Source: Hyphomicrobiales bacterium
Lineage (GTDB): Bacteria; Pseudomonadota; Alphaproteobacteria; Rhizobiales; Phreatobacteraceae
DNA: 64,000 nt
NCBI GenBank assembly: GCA_017304475.1
Contig: JAFKKV010000013.1
Location: 332,664-396,663 of the forward strand
Direction: 5' to 3'
How positions within the stretch are numbered: the first letter of the stretch is position 1; each line of letters opens with the position of its first letter. Below the pieces are notes generated by a model. The model made no database searches. It saw only the letters and a list, made by a program, of their open reading frames with translations, and had not been told where the DNA came from. The position numbers and the translations under genes were made by a program. Of the stretch, positions 7,269-18,042 are shown one piece after another.

Positions 7269-8861
7269 TCAGGCGATCCAGGCGCGCGCCAGGCCGTAAT
7301 ACCAGCCGGTCGGATGCTGCTGGTAATTGCGAACCTTGTCGTTGCGCACGACGATATGGTCGGCCGAGAACAGCATGACGGTCGGCACGCTCGCCGCCAT
7401 GACCTGCTGGTAGCGCGCATAGATCTCCTTGCGCTTGGCCGGATCACTCTCCACCCGGCCTTCGTCGAGCAGGCGGCTCGCCTCGTCGTTTTTCCAGTTG
7501 CGGAAGTCCGCGCCTTCGGGCGCCTTGTGGAAGTGCCGGTAGAACAACAGGTTCGGGTCCGGCACGGTCGCCCAGTCGTTGAAGGTGAAACCCATCTGCT
7601 TCGACTGGAAATTCTTGACCCAGACGCCGAGCTCGACGCGCTGGATGGTCAGGCGGATGCCGACCTTGCCGAGCTGCTCGCGCAGCGTCACGGCGGCCGC
7701 ATCCATCCAGTCGTAACCGATGATCGAGGTCAGCGTCAGGTCGAAGCCATTGGCATGGCCGGCCTCGGCGAGCAGCTTCTTGGCCGCCTCGATATCGACC
7801 TTCTGGTTCGGCAGCTTGTCGAGCGGCACACCCCAGCTGTCCTGCATGCCGGCGACCATGGTGCCGATCACCTTGCCGAGCCCGCCGATCGAGGCGCGCA
7901 TGATCTCGTCCTTGTCGACAGCGAGCGCGATGGCGCGGCGCACCCGCTCGTCGTCGAGCGGCTTCAGCTCGGCGCCGAGATCGATGGCCTTCTGGTTGAA
8001 CGAGGGGCTGCGCTCGATCACCAGGCCCGCGACGCCTTCCACCTGCTTGACGTCCTGGGGACGGGTCAAGGTGGCGATGTCGACACGCTTGTTGCGCAGG
8101 CCCACCAGCAGGCTCGCGCCGTTCGGCACGAAGACGAAATTGATGCGGTCGAGATAGGGCATGCCGGCTTCCCAATAGTCGGGATTGCGCACCAGGGTGG
8201 CATTGCTGTTCGGCTTGAACTCGGCAAGCTTGAACGGCCCGGTGCCGACGCTCGCCTGATTCAGCTTGGTCTTGGCGTCGGCTGCGTCGAAATAGCCGGC
8301 CGGCACCACGCCGCCATATTTGTTGCCGAGCGTCATCGGCAGCGCGGCGTTGGGCGCCGAGATGGTGATCTTGACGGTGGCGTCGTCCACCGCTTCGACC
8401 GACTGGATCGCCGCGAAGTCGCCAGCGCCGGGCGAGCCGTTCTTCGGGTCGCGAATATAGTTGTAGCTATAGGCGACGTCCTTGGCGGTCATCGCCTGGC
8501 CGGTATGGAACTTGACGCCCTTGCGCAGGCGTACCGTGTAGACGAGCCGATCGGCCGAGAGGTCGAAACCCTCCGCGAGCAACGGCATGGCCTGTCCGTC
8601 GGGGCTTTCATAGAACAGCCCCTGATAGATCAGCACGGTCAGGCGGATGCGGGCATCGGCGGCCTGGTGGAACGGGTCGAGCCCGGGCGGCTCGACCAGC
8701 AGGCCCATATTGAGCGTGCCGCCGGTCTTGGCGCCCGTCGGCTTCGGGCCATAGAGATCGGTGGCCTGCGCCGGGCTCACCAGTGCTGCGGCAGCGGCCA
8801 TGCCGCCGAGCGCCAGCACCGCGCGCCGGTCCATCATGCCAAGTAGATCGGAAAGGGACAT
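7269..8861 (-). CDS. ABC transporter substrate-binding protein, peptide/nickel (SBP family 5)
   Basis: Periplasmic receptor for the Dpp-type importer, 530 aa, within the family's 500-550 range. The N-terminus MMDRRAVLALGG plus an Ala-rich stretch ending SPAQA looks like a Tat-type signal. Family features are seen in order: GGTLNMGLLVEPPGLDPF, YTVRLRKGVKFHTGQ, TAKDVAYSYNYIRDP and VRRAIALAVDKDEI. It lies upstream of both permeases in one operon. The ligand is unknown. RidA, an SDR and an enolase-superfamily enzyme in the same operon suggest a catabolic carbon or nitrogen source rather than general peptides. Confidence 0.92.
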   Translation of the reverse strand: MSLSDLLGMMDRRAVLALGGMAAAAALVSPAQATDLYGPKPTGAKTGGTLNMGLLVEPPGLDPFHQAADARIRLTVLIYQGLFYESPDGQAMPLLAEGFDLSADRLVYTVRLRKGVKFHTGQAMTAKDVAYSYNYIRDPKNGSPGAGDFAAIQSVEAVDDATVKITISAPNAALPMTLGNKYGGVVPAGYFDAADAKTKLNQASVGTGPFKLAEFKPNSNATLVRNPDYWEAGMPYLDRINFVFVPNGASLLVGLRNKRVDIATLTRPQDVKQVEGVAGLVIERSPSFNQKAIDLGAELKPLDDERVRRAIALAVDKDEIMRASIGGLGKVIGTMVAGMQDSWGVPLDKLPNQKVDIEAAKKLLAEAGHANGFDLTLTSIIGYDWMDAAAVTLREQLGKVGIRLTIQRVELGVWVKNFQSKQMGFTFNDWATVPDPNLLFYRHFHKAPEGADFRNWKNDEASRLLDEGRVESDPAKRKEIYARYQQVMAASVPTVMLFSADHIVVRNDKVRNYQQHPTGWYYGLARAWIA

Positions 8862-8945
8862 GGTTCTCGCCTCCAGATGGGCCTTGATATCGGTCTCGGC
8901 GGTCCCTGGGCGGCCCGCGCCCGGGATCGTTGTCGGGTGAATGGA

Positions 8946-9404
8946 TTATTCGCGGTAGGCCACGACCATCTCGATCTCGACCGCGGCATTGCGCGGCAGT
9001 TCGGCCACGCCGACCGCCGAGCGGGCATGCCGGCCAGCCTCGCCGAAGATCTCGCCGAGCAGGTCGGAGGCCGCGTCCAGGACCTTCGGCTGGTCGTTGA
9101 AGCCGGGCGCCGAGGCGACGAAACCAGTCACCTTGAGGATACGCTCGATCCGGTCGAGCGATCCGAGCGCCTGTTTCAGGCAGGCCAGCCCCTGCAGGAT
9201 GCAGATGCGTGCCTCACCACGCGCCTGCTCCAGCGAGACGGCGCCGCCGGCCTTGCCGAACAGCTTCACCTCGCCGTCGACCTTGGGCATCTGGCCGGCG
9301 AGATAGGCGACACCGCGATGCAGCGTCACCGGCACATAATTGAAGGAGGGAGCGGCGGCGTCCGGCAAGGTGATGCCCAGTTCGGCGAGACGTTGGTCGA
9401 TCAT
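8946..9404 (-). CDS. RidA/YjgF/UK114-family protein (cytoplasmic)
   Basis: 152 aa, no signal peptide. RidA-family proteins hydrolyse reactive imine/enamine intermediates to keto acids and ammonia. The family core is present: an N-terminal YVPVTLHRGVAYLAGQMP strand, and RHARSAVGVAELPRNAAVEIE at the C-terminus, with the Arg and Glu used in the active site of canonical RidA. Its length and N-terminus match the larger 150-aa subgroup, many of which lack proven deaminase activity. It is 9 nt upstream of the SDR... that is, it follows the SDR gene closely in the operon and precedes the binding-protein gene. This points to an amine- or imine-bearing intermediate. Confidence 0.88.
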   Translation of the reverse strand: MIDQRLAELGITLPDAAAPSFNYVPVTLHRGVAYLAGQMPKVDGEVKLFGKAGGAVSLEQARGEARICILQGLACLKQALGSLDRIERILKVTGFVASAPGFNDQPKVLDAASDLLGEIFGEAGRHARSAVGVAELPRNAAVEIEMVVAYRE

Positions 9405-9412
9405 GGAGGTGC

Positions 9413-10387
9413 TCAGCTCTTAGGGAACAGGAGGCTGCGAACGAGGCCGTCGAGATCATGACGGGCGGCAAAGCCGGTGGCGGCGGCCAGCCGGCCGCCG
9501 TCGATCAGCGGAAACAGCAAGGCGGGCTCGATGCGGTCGAGCGCGATCCGGGCGCCCGGAACCAGACGTTCCACCACGGCGATCAGATCGACCAGGCTCG
9601 CCTCGAAGCCTTTCAGATTATAGACCGGATCGAGCGCGCCTGGGTGGCGCAGCACGGCCAGGACCGCGTCGGCGACATCGGCGACATGCATCAGGTCGAC
9701 CGGCCGGTCATGAAAGGCGATGCGTGCCGCCTCGCCGCCGCGCGCGGCCGTGAAGACATCGGCAATGGCGCTCGCCGCGCCCTGGTACCAGAGCCCGGGC
9801 CCGAGGATCAGCGGCAGCCTGAGCCCGACAATGTCGAGGCCGTGGCGGCGCGCGTGAAAAGCCGAGAGCGCCTCGGCCATCTGCTTGGTCAGGCCGTAGG
9901 TGGTGGTCGGTGCCGAACGATCGTCCTCGTCGACGCGGGCATCGCCATAGTCCGAGGCCGGACCATAGACCACGGTCGAGCTGGTCCAGACGATGCGGCC
10001 GACGCCCGCCGCCTGCGCGGCGTCGATCAGCTTGCCGTGACCCGCCACATTGACCGCGAAGGCGGCATCGGCCTCGGCTTCGCCCGAGCGCATCAGGCCG
10101 AGCTTGCCAACACCATGGGCGACGCAGGAGACGACGAGGGACGGACGCACTTCGGCGAAGGCGGCGGCGAGCGCCGCGCGATCCTCGATCGAGCCGTGGA
10201 TCTCGCCATAACGCCCGGCAATATCGGCAAGCCGGTCCTCGGCCATGCCGGGGCCGAACAGCACGGGATGGAAGCCGGCGCCTGCCAGCGCGCGGACGAC
10301 GTGAGACCCGACAAAGCCGCGGCCGCCGGCAACCAGCACGGCCGCGCCCGGCTCCCGGCCCCTGCCGTCAGAGTGCGATATCGTCAC
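9413..10387 (-). CDS. NAD-dependent epimerase/dehydratase (extended SDR)
   Basis: Predicted NAD(P)-dependent sugar or sugar-acid oxidoreductase/epimerase, about 324 aa. AAVLVAGGRGFVGSHVVRAL is the Rossmann nucleotide-binding motif. SSTVVYG supplies the Ser, and YGLTK the catalytic Tyr and Lys. I chose GTG at 10387, which overlaps the ATPase gene by 20 nt; a second GTG just before the Rossmann motif is possible, and the frame is open to 10570 only as a shadow of the ATPase gene. It lies between the OppF-type ATPase and RidA genes in the operon. The reaction is unknown; oxidation of a sugar acid fits the enolase-superfamily neighbour. Confidence 0.85.
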   Translation of the reverse strand: MTISHSDGRGREPGAAVLVAGGRGFVGSHVVRALAGAGFHPVLFGPGMAEDRLADIAGRYGEIHGSIEDRAALAAAFAEVRPSLVVSCVAHGVGKLGLMRSGEAEADAAFAVNVAGHGKLIDAAQAAGVGRIVWTSSTVVYGPASDYGDARVDEDDRSAPTTTYGLTKQMAEALSAFHARRHGLDIVGLRLPLILGPGLWYQGAASAIADVFTAARGGEAARIAFHDRPVDLMHVADVADAVLAVLRHPGALDPVYNLKGFEASLVDLIAVVERLVPGARIALDRIEPALLFPLIDGGRLAAATGFAARHDLDGLVRSLLFPKS

Positions 10388-11350
10388 GGATGCAGGCTTT
10401 CCAATGGCCGGGGGAGATCTCGCGCAGATCCGGCACGGTCTTGGCGCAATCGGGCAAGGCGAAGGGACAGCGGGTGCGGAAGACGCAGCCGGAGGGCGGT
10501 GCGCTGGGGCTGGGGATTTCGCCCGACAGCACGATCCGGTCGGCGGCTCGCGCGGAGCCGGGGGCCGCATGCATCAGCGCCGCCGTATAGGGATGGGCTG
10601 GCCGCGCGAACAGTTCCGTGCTCGGCGCAAGCTCCATGACGCGCCCGAGATAGAGCACCATGACCCGGTCGGAGATCACCTCGATCACCGACAGGTCGTG
10701 GCTGATGAACATCAGGGTGAGCGACAGATCGCGCCGCAGATCCTGCAGCAGGTTCAGCACCTCGGCCTGGATCGACACGTCGAGCGCGGAGACCGGCTCG
10801 TCGGCGACGATGAAGCTCGGATTAGAGGCGAGCGCCCGTGCGATCGCCACGCGCTGGCGCTGGCCGCCGGAAAAGGCGCGCGGATAGCGGCCGAGATGTT
10901 CGCGGGTCAGCCCGACCCGCTCCAGCAGCTTGCCGGCCTCGTCCAGCGCCTCTGCCTTGCCGAGGCCGCGATGCAGGCGGATCGGCTCGACCAGCGCATC
11001 GCCGACGGTCATGCGCTGGTTCAGGCTGGCGAAGGGATCCTGGAAGATCATCTGCATGTGCCGGCGAAAGCGCCTGAGCTCGCGCGGCGCCAGCGCTCCG
11101 AGATCCTGGCCGGCATAGGTCACGGTGCCGGCGGTCGGCTCCAGCAGGCGCAGCACCAGGCGGCCGATGGTCGACTTGCCCGAGCCGGATTCGCCGACGA
11201 TGCCTAAGACCTTGCCCTTGTCCAGGGTGAAGGAGACATCCTGCACGGCGCGCACGGCCGGGCTCGTGCCGAAATGCTTGGTCAGCCCCTCGACGGTCAG
11301 CAACGGCTGATCCCGGTTCGTCTCGGCGGCATGGGCGACGGCGGCATGGG

Positions 11351-11354
<4 letters not shown>
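10368..11354 (-). CDS. ABC transporter ATP-binding protein, OppF/DppF type
   Basis: Second ATPase of the Dpp-type importer, 328 aa. Walker [11 protein letters not shown]-loop segment [11 protein letters not shown], signature FSGGQRQR, Walker [14 protein letters not shown]-loop FISHDLSV. The C-terminal oligopeptide-transporter extension contains the Cys-rich [19 protein letters not shown], which binds an Fe-S cluster in some DppF proteins. The start at 11354 overlaps the upstream ATPase stop in ATGA. It pairs with the OppD-type gene. Confidence 0.93.
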
Positions 11355-12368
<1,014 letters not shown>

Positions 12369-12382
<14 letters not shown>

Positions 12383-13502
12383 GACGCTCGACCGCATCCC
12401 AATCCACCTCGATGCCCAGACCCGGCGCATCCGGCACCACGATGACGCCATCGGCCGGCTTCAGCGGGTTCTTCAGGATCGAGTCGCGCAAGGGATTGGT
12501 GCCCAGATCATATTCGACGAGGGTCGGGCGCGGCACGTTGTTGGCGTGGGGATAGACCGGCAGGGAAGCGACGAAATGGACGGCGGCGGCCAGGCCGACG
12601 CCACTGCCCCAGACATGCGGCGACAGACGCAGATGGTCCATCATCGCGAGCTGGGCGATCTGCTTGCCCTGCCAGAAGCCGCCGCAAAGCGACAGATCGG
12701 GCTGGACCACGTCGACGGCACGGCGGTCGATCAGGCGCTTGAAGTCGAAGGCGGTGTAGAGCGCCTCGCCGGTGGCGATCGGCACCGGGCTCCAGCGCTG
12801 CAGGATCTCGTAGCCGGAAAAGTCCTGCGGGCTGAGCGGCTCCTCGACCCAGCCGATCTTGTAGGGGGCGAGCCGGGTGATGCTCTCGCGCGCCACATCC
12901 AGGGTGTAGTTGGAATTGATGTCGACCATGATGTCGACATCCGGTCCGAGGATGTGCCGGGCGGTCGCCACGCGCGCCTCGTCGGAAGCCGGCGAGACTC
13001 CGATCTTGATCTTCACCGCCCGGTGGCCGGCCTTGGCCATGGCCTCGATCTGCGGCTCGAAATCCCGCTCGCTGTCCTCGGTGAGATAACCGCCCGAGGC
13101 ATAGATATTCACCTTGGCGGCCTGCTTGCCGCCGATCAGCCGGTGCACCGGCTGGCCCAGCATCTTGCCGGCCGCATCCTTGGCGGCCATGTCGATGCCG
13201 GAAATGCACCAGGTCAGCGGCCCCTGGACGCCGAAATGATAATGCCGGGCGAGCATGAGCGAATAGGCATGCTCGATGTCGAGCACATTGGTTCCGACCA
13301 GATAGCTCCGGAGCAGCGGCAAATAGGCGAGATTGACCTGCGGCATGCCCCAGGCCTCGCCGATGCCCTCGGTGCCGTCGGCGAGCTTGAGCCGGACCAG
13401 AGTGGTGGCGCGCGCGGTCGCCAGCGACTTGGACATGCCATAGGCGCCCCCGCCGGGAAGCTGCGCCTGTATGGGAACGAAAGAGATATCCTGGATCACC
13501 AT
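12369..13502 (-). CDS. Mandelate racemase/muconate lactonizing enzyme (enolase superfamily)
   Basis: Mg-dependent enzyme that abstracts the alpha-proton of a carboxylate, often an acid-sugar dehydratase or a racemase; 377 aa. The two-domain layout is complete: an N-terminal capping domain up to about residue 130, then the barrel. The KxK base is seen in AVKIKIG, and metal ligands in DIMVDINSN, WVEEP and IATGEA. A His stands in SPHVWGSG near the end. It is the first gene of the Dpp-type operon. The substrate is unknown; coupling to an SDR and RidA suggests an acid sugar or an amino/N-acyl acid. The second Met was chosen as start. Confidence 0.88.
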
Positions 13503-13754
13503 GCGCGCCTCCACCGGCGCGCCGCCCAGATGGCGGCCAATGCCGGATCATTTGAGGCCAATAGTGAGCCAATTCAAAAGTAAGCACAAGACCGTCAGGG
13601 GAATTTCCACCTATGCGCGGTCAGGCCGCGTGGCAGACGTGCAGCGGCAACGCTGCCGCAATGACCGCAGTTTTCGGTTCGCGGCGACCCGCGAAAACGT
13701 GCGGTAGAGCAGGTCGGCGCACCGCAACCAGGGCGATCGGAAGCAGCACGCGGC

Positions 13755-14669
13755 TCAGGTCCAGGTGCCGGTCCGTTCGGTGGTGGGCGCGAAGCCGCCG
13801 AATGACCAGCGGAGCGGCAGCGCCATGGGCCTGAACCAGCCGTCGGTGATGTGGAAATGCCAGAGGCGTTCGGCCCCGGCGATCCTGGCGATGTCGGCGC
13901 CGCTCCAGACGATCTCGGTGCGGCCCTGCAATTGCAGCACGTCGCCCCGCTCGAAATCGACGAACAACAAGCCGGCCCGCGGCTCGACCAGCAGGTTGCC
14001 CAGCGTGTTGAAATAGCGATTGCCGCTGAAGTCGGGAATGGTCAGCCGCTCGCCGTCGATATGAACGAAACCCGGCCGGCCGCCGCGATGGGAGATGTCG
14101 ACCCCGCCGCCGGCATCGATGTCGCGCCCCGAACTGCTGGCGACGAACAATGTGTCGGCGCCGGCGATCATGTCCCGCGCCACGCCGCCAAGCCCGGTGA
14201 GGCGTTGCGCCGGGCCCGGCGCCGGGGCGACGGGGCGGAGTTCGCGCAGCTGAATATATTGTGGGCAATTGCCGAAGCTCTGGCGGATGTCGACCGTCAT
14301 GCCGGCCGGGTCGCTCGAGGCGATGACGCCATTCGCCCGGTTGCGCCGGCGGGTCGCGAGATCGAGCCCGAGCAGACCGACGGCGGCGGCATCGCCAATC
14401 AAGCCCGCCGCCGGATCCCCGGCGTCAGGGCGCGCGTCGATCCGCAAGCTCCTGGCGTCCGGGCTCGTGACGAAGCCCGGCTCCCCGGTCAGCATGGTGG
14501 CCATCGGCCAACCCGTGGCGTCGAGCAGGCCGAGAAACAGATAGGGCAAGTGGCCGAAGAAGATGCGGTGCTGGTCCGGCATGAAATCGCGAATGCCGGC
14601 GCCACGCGAACCGCCGCCGGCCAGCGCCTGCGCCTTCATTTCCCCGGCATGGAAGGGTGAGATATCCAT
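13755..14669 (-). CDS. Pyridoxamine 5'-phosphate oxidase-like flavoprotein
   Basis: Predicted FMN-binding split-barrel protein, 304 aa. It belongs to the group whose members act as redox flavoproteins rather than in B6 synthesis. The first half has FMPDQHRIFFGHLPYLFLG and WPMATMLTGEPGFV. The second half has the flavin-binding strand region GNRYFNTLGNLLVEPRAGLL, followed by QLQGRTEIVW. The start lies 8 nt after the GST stop, so it is co-transcribed with GST. The LysR gene is divergent from the pair. Likely role: oxidative or electrophile stress; substrate unknown. Confidence 0.8.
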   Translation of the reverse strand: MDISPFHAGEMKAQALAGGGSRGAGIRDFMPDQHRIFFGHLPYLFLGLLDATGWPMATMLTGEPGFVTSPDARSLRIDARPDAGDPAAGLIGDAAAVGLLGLDLATRRRNRANGVIASSDPAGMTVDIRQSFGNCPQYIQLRELRPVAPAPGPAQRLTGLGGVARDMIAGADTLFVASSSGRDIDAGGGVDISHRGGRPGFVHIDGERLTIPDFSGNRYFNTLGNLLVEPRAGLLFVDFERGDVLQLQGRTEIVWSGADIARIAGAERLWHFHITDGWFRPMALPLRWSFGGFAPTTERTGTWT

Positions 14670-14677
14670 GGCACGCC

Positions 14678-15301
14678 TCACGCGACCTTGGGCAATGGCG
14701 AACGCGGCATGGCCTTGAAATGCGGCAGGGTCTCGACGCGACCGAGCCAGGCGCGCACCGCCGGATAGGGGTCGAGCGGAATGCCGCCTTCGGGCGCATG
14801 CGCCACGTAGGAATAGCAGGCGAGGTCGGCAATGGTCGGGTGATCGGCCGCGAGATAGGACCTGGCGGCCAGATGGCCGTCCATGAAGGCGAGCAGCCGG
14901 TTGGCGATCTCGCCCGCCCGCACCGGGTCGCCCGGCATGCCCCAGAGCAGCGCCATGCGGGCGGTCGCCGGGCCATACATCACCTCGCCGGCGGCAATCG
15001 ACAGCCAGCGCTGAACCTGCGCCGCGGCAACCGGCTCTTTCGGCAGCCACGTGCTGTCGGGCGCATAGCGGCCGGCCAGATAGACCATGATGGCATTGCT
15101 GTCGGCGAGCGTCAGATCGCCGTCCTGAAGCACGGGGATCTGGCCAAGCGGGTTGAGCGCGCGAAACTCCGCCGATCCACGGACAGCGGCCGATGCCGCG
15201 ACATAATGATAAGGCAGGCCGAGGGTCAGCAGGAGCAGTTCGACGCGGTGGGCGTGGCCGGAAAGCGGCGTGCCATAAAGCGTGATCGTCGGTTCGGACA
15301 T
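14678..15301 (-). CDS. Glutathione S-transferase
   Basis: 207 aa, usual size. An N-terminal thioredoxin-like domain (TITLYGTPLSGHAHRVELLL) carries the glutathione-site motifs LNPLGQIPVLQDGD and LADSNAIMVYLA. The C-terminal helical domain includes the DHPTIADLACYSYV N-capping segment, conserved in GSTs. GAGGAG lies 9 nt before ATG 15301. It leads a two-gene operon with the flavoprotein, divergent from a LysR regulator that probably controls it. Confidence 0.93.
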   Translation of the reverse strand: MSEPTITLYGTPLSGHAHRVELLLLTLGLPYHYVAASAAVRGSAEFRALNPLGQIPVLQDGDLTLADSNAIMVYLAGRYAPDSTWLPKEPVAAAQVQRWLSIAAGEVMYGPATARMALLWGMPGDPVRAGEIANRLLAFMDGHLAARSYLAADHPTIADLACYSYVAHAPEGGIPLDPYPAVRAWLGRVETLPHFKAMPRSPLPKVA

Positions 15302-15368
15302 CGAAGGCGGCTCCTCGCAGAGATGGGAACCGCAAGATGACTGTTGCAACAAGCGGATAGAATTCTAA

Positions 15369-15394
15369 AAAATGGAAAGTCAAAATTTCATTTT
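15369..15394. promoter_or_regulatory. AT-rich dyad between gst and lysR, candidate LysR site
   Basis: AAAATG (15369-15374) and CATTTT (15389-15394) form an inverted repeat just before the lysR start. It sits in the only AT-rich tract of this divergent region. LysR proteins usually bind such T-N11-A-like dyads. Inference from position. Confidence 0.4.
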
Positions 15395-15406
15395 ACGGAA
15401 TGATCG

Positions 15407-16327
15407 ATGGACCGCCTGGACGAGCTCACCATCTTCGTCACCATCATCGACACGGGCAGCCTGATCGCGGCGGCGCGCCGGCTCCGGCGTTCGGCTCCCG
15501 CGGTCACCCGGGCGCTCAATGCGCTGGAGGAGCGAACCGGCGTCCGGCTGGTCGAGCGGACCACCCGGCGCCTGACGCCGACCGATGCCGGCCGCAATCT
15601 CGCCGACCACGCGCGTCGGCTGATCGGCGATTACGAGGCCTCGATCGGCGGCGCGGCGGCGACCGAAGCGCGTGGCCAGCTCAGGGTCACCGCGCCGCGT
15701 GTCTTCGGCCGCCGGCATGTCGCGCCCATCGTCACGGATTTTCTGGACCGGCATCCGCTGGTCCAGGCGGAGCTGCTGCTCAACGACCGCAATGTCGACC
15801 TGATCGAGGAGGATGTGCATGTCGCGGTCAGGATCGGTCCGCTCGCCGATTCCAGCCTGGTCGCCCGGCGGGTCGGCGAAGTCCGGCGCATCCTGGTGGC
15901 CAGCCCCGGCTACCTGGCGCGGCGCGGCACGCCACGGCAGCCCGCCGATCTCACCGGCCACGAGACAATCACCGGACTGACCATGGCCCAGGAATGGCGT
16001 TTCGGAGCGGCCGGCCGGGGACCAGTCGTGCGGCTGTCCCCGCGTTTCTCAGGCAATGACATCGACGCCAACCTGACGGCGATCCGCGACGGGCGCGGCA
16101 TCGGCCGGGTGCTGTCCTATCAGGTCGCCGAAGAGATCGCCGATGGCTCACTGGTCCGGCTGCTGGCGGAGTTCGAGCCGCCGGCACTGCCGGTCCATCT
16201 GGTGGTGCCGAGCAGCCGCCACATGGCGCCGAAGGTTCGCGCCTTCCTCGACCACGCCGCCGCGGCCCTGGAGCGGTTGAGCGTCATCCGCCCAGAGCGA
16301 GCTCCGAGGAGCGGCATCACGGCCTGA
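15407..16327 (+). CDS. LysR-family regulator (divergent to gst)
   Basis: 306 aa. The N-terminal HTH domain reads MDRLDELTIFVTIIDTGSLI and AARRLRRSAPAVTRALNALE, then ERTGVRLVERTTRRLTPT. The effector domain (from about residue 90) follows the usual GQLRVTAPRVFGR start. It is transcribed away from the GST/flavoprotein operon across 105 bp and probably activates that operon while repressing itself. The ligand is unknown. Confidence 0.9.
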   Translation: MDRLDELTIFVTIIDTGSLIAAARRLRRSAPAVTRALNALEERTGVRLVERTTRRLTPTDAGRNLADHARRLIGDYEASIGGAAATEARGQLRVTAPRVFGRRHVAPIVTDFLDRHPLVQAELLLNDRNVDLIEEDVHVAVRIGPLADSSLVARRVGEVRRILVASPGYLARRGTPRQPADLTGHETITGLTMAQEWRFGAAGRGPVVRLSPRFSGNDIDANLTAIRDGRGIGRVLSYQVAEEIADGSLVRLLAEFEPPALPVHLVVPSSRHMAPKVRAFLDHAAAALERLSVIRPERAPRSGITA

Positions 16328-16367
16328 CTCCAAGCGAGCGAGCCCGCGGCGGCCGGGCGCCTCCCCG

Positions 16368-16772
16368 TCATTTGATGCGGGTCCAGAGATTGCCCGAACA
16401 CATCGTGCCGCCGAGCGAACAGGCCACGGCCTGCAGCTTGTTGCCGTCCATGGTCATGCGGCCGGTATAGCTCTGCCCGTCGCTCGGCACATAGGCGCGG
16501 CCGGTCCAGCGATTGGTGCCGTTGGGGCGCATGTCGAAGAACAGGCGCGTACCGACCAGGGGGCGGCTGCGCAGGCGCGCGGAAGCATTGTTGACGTCAA
16601 GCCGCGGCTGCTGGAGCCAGGTGATGGTGCCGCACAGACCGCCGCGACAGGGCGCGACCCGCATGCGGGTGGTGCCGGTCTCGCTCTGCCACTCGCCGAG
16701 CGCCTTCTGCGCCGAGGCCGGCAAGACCGAGATCGACAGGAATGCCGCGCAAGCGGCGATGGCCAAACGCAT
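16368..16772 (-). CDS. DUF2147 domain protein, exported
   Basis: 134 aa with a clear Sec signal peptide (MRLAIAACAAFLSISVLPASA). The mature part follows DUF2147: GEWQSETGTTRMRVAPCRGGLCGTITWL, then GRAYVPSDGQSYTGRMTMDG and VACSLGGTMCSGNLWTRIK. Two Cys pairs could form disulfides in the periplasm. CAGGAG lies 8 nt upstream. Family function is not established; it is often a small envelope protein. It appears monocistronic. Confidence 0.85.
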   Translation of the reverse strand: MRLAIAACAAFLSISVLPASAQKALGEWQSETGTTRMRVAPCRGGLCGTITWLQQPRLDVNNASARLRSRPLVGTRLFFDMRPNGTNRWTGRAYVPSDGQSYTGRMTMDGNKLQAVACSLGGTMCSGNLWTRIK

Positions 16773-16911
16773 GAAGGACTCCTGGGCGTGACCGGTTGAT
16801 CCGGCACTGCCAGATGGCCGTTGCGCCGGATGGGCGCCCTCCTCACGCTAGGTCAAGGTCACCGCGTCACTGGGTCGGTCGCCGCAGCGCCAAGGTTCAA
16901 TGGCGCCGCGA

Positions 16912-18024
16912 TCACGGCGCCGGGTCGCGCGCCACGACCACCGGCGCATCCTCGGCCCAGCTCAACGAGACGGAAAGTCCGTTCGCCAGGGGGAAGCCGA
17001 TGCGCCAGGTCTGTTCCTCGACCCGCAGCGAACCGAGCGGCGTGGAAACCACGAGCTGGGTGCTGTTGCCGTGATAGGTGAAGTCGGCAATGGTCCCGCG
17101 CACGCTGTTCGGTCCGCCGGCCCCTTCGCGCGCGACGCTGAGCTTTTCCGGCCGGAGACTGACGGCAACCTTGGTGCCGACCACCTCGGCAGCCGCACGC
17201 GATATCAGCGTGGTGCCGGCCGCGCCCAGAACGAGCCGGCCATCGGCTTCATGGCCCTTGACCTCGGCCTCGACGATGTTGCTGCGGCCGACGAAATTGG
17301 CGACGAACACGGTGCGTGGACGTTCATAGACCTCGAGCGGCGTGCCGACCTGGACGATGCGGCCGTGATTGACCACGGCGATCAGGGTCGACATCGACAA
17401 CGCTTCGTCCTGGTCATGGGTGACGTTGATGAAGGTCGCGCCGAGCCGGCGGTGCAGGCTCTTCAACTCCTCCTGCAACTGGCTGCGCAACTGCTTGTCG
17501 AGCGCGCTCAGCGGCTCGTCGAGCAGGATCAGCGGCGGCGAGAAGACGAGGGCCCGGGCGAGCGCCACGCGCTGCTGCTGGCCGCCGGACAATTGCGCCG
17601 GCTTGCGCGACGCGAGCGGTCCGAGCTGGACGGTGTCGAGCGCACCGGCGACCAGCCGCGCGATCTCGGGGCGCGGCAGTTTGCGCACCTCCAGCGGAAA
17701 GGCGACGTTCTCGGCGACAGTCATATGCGGGAACAGGGCATAACCCTGGAACACCACGCCAAGGTCGCGCTTCTCCGGCGGGAGCGCGGTGATCTCTCGT
17801 CCGTCGAGCCGGATCGCGCCGGCGCTCGGCGTGACGAAGCCTGCGATCGCCATGAGCAGCGTGGTCTTGCCGGATCCCGACGGCCCCAGCAAGGTGAGGA
17901 ACTCGCCGCGCGGAATGGCCAGCGACATGTCGTCGATGGCCGCGACCTCGCGATAGCGCTTCGACAGGCGTTCGACGGCGAGGAAGGGTTGGCTCTGGTC
18001 TGTCACGATGGTTCTTTCGGGCAT
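16912..18024 (-). CDS. ABC transporter ATP-binding protein, PotA-like (polyamine/Fe family)
   Basis: 370 aa, ATPase of a spermidine/putrescine-type importer. Walker A GPSGSGKTTLL, Q-loop VFQGYALFPHM, signature LSGGQQQRVALARAL, Walker B LILLDEPLSALD, H-loop VTHDQDEAL. A C-terminal TOBE-type domain follows (SLRPEKLSV near residue 280). It is the last gene of the five-gene operon, 18 nt after the second permease. The substrate is undetermined. Confidence 0.92.
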   Translation of the reverse strand: MPERTIVTDQSQPFLAVERLSKRYREVAAIDDMSLAIPRGEFLTLLGPSGSGKTTLLMAIAGFVTPSAGAIRLDGREITALPPEKRDLGVVFQGYALFPHMTVAENVAFPLEVRKLPRPEIARLVAGALDTVQLGPLASRKPAQLSGGQQQRVALARALVFSPPLILLDEPLSALDKQLRSQLQEELKSLHRRLGATFINVTHDQDEALSMSTLIAVVNHGRIVQVGTPLEVYERPRTVFVANFVGRSNIVEAEVKGHEADGRLVLGAAGTTLISRAAAEVVGTKVAVSLRPEKLSVAREGAGGPNSVRGTIADFTYHGNSTQLVVSTPLGSLRVEEQTWRIGFPLANGLSVSLSWAEDAPVVVARDPAP

Positions 18025-18042
18025 GGATCCAGGCGCCTCGCA

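Noticed and set aside
13755..15383. Single 542-codon frame spanning the flavoprotein and GST region
   Set aside because: The N-terminal half is out of frame with the real GST; the flavoprotein starts at 14669.
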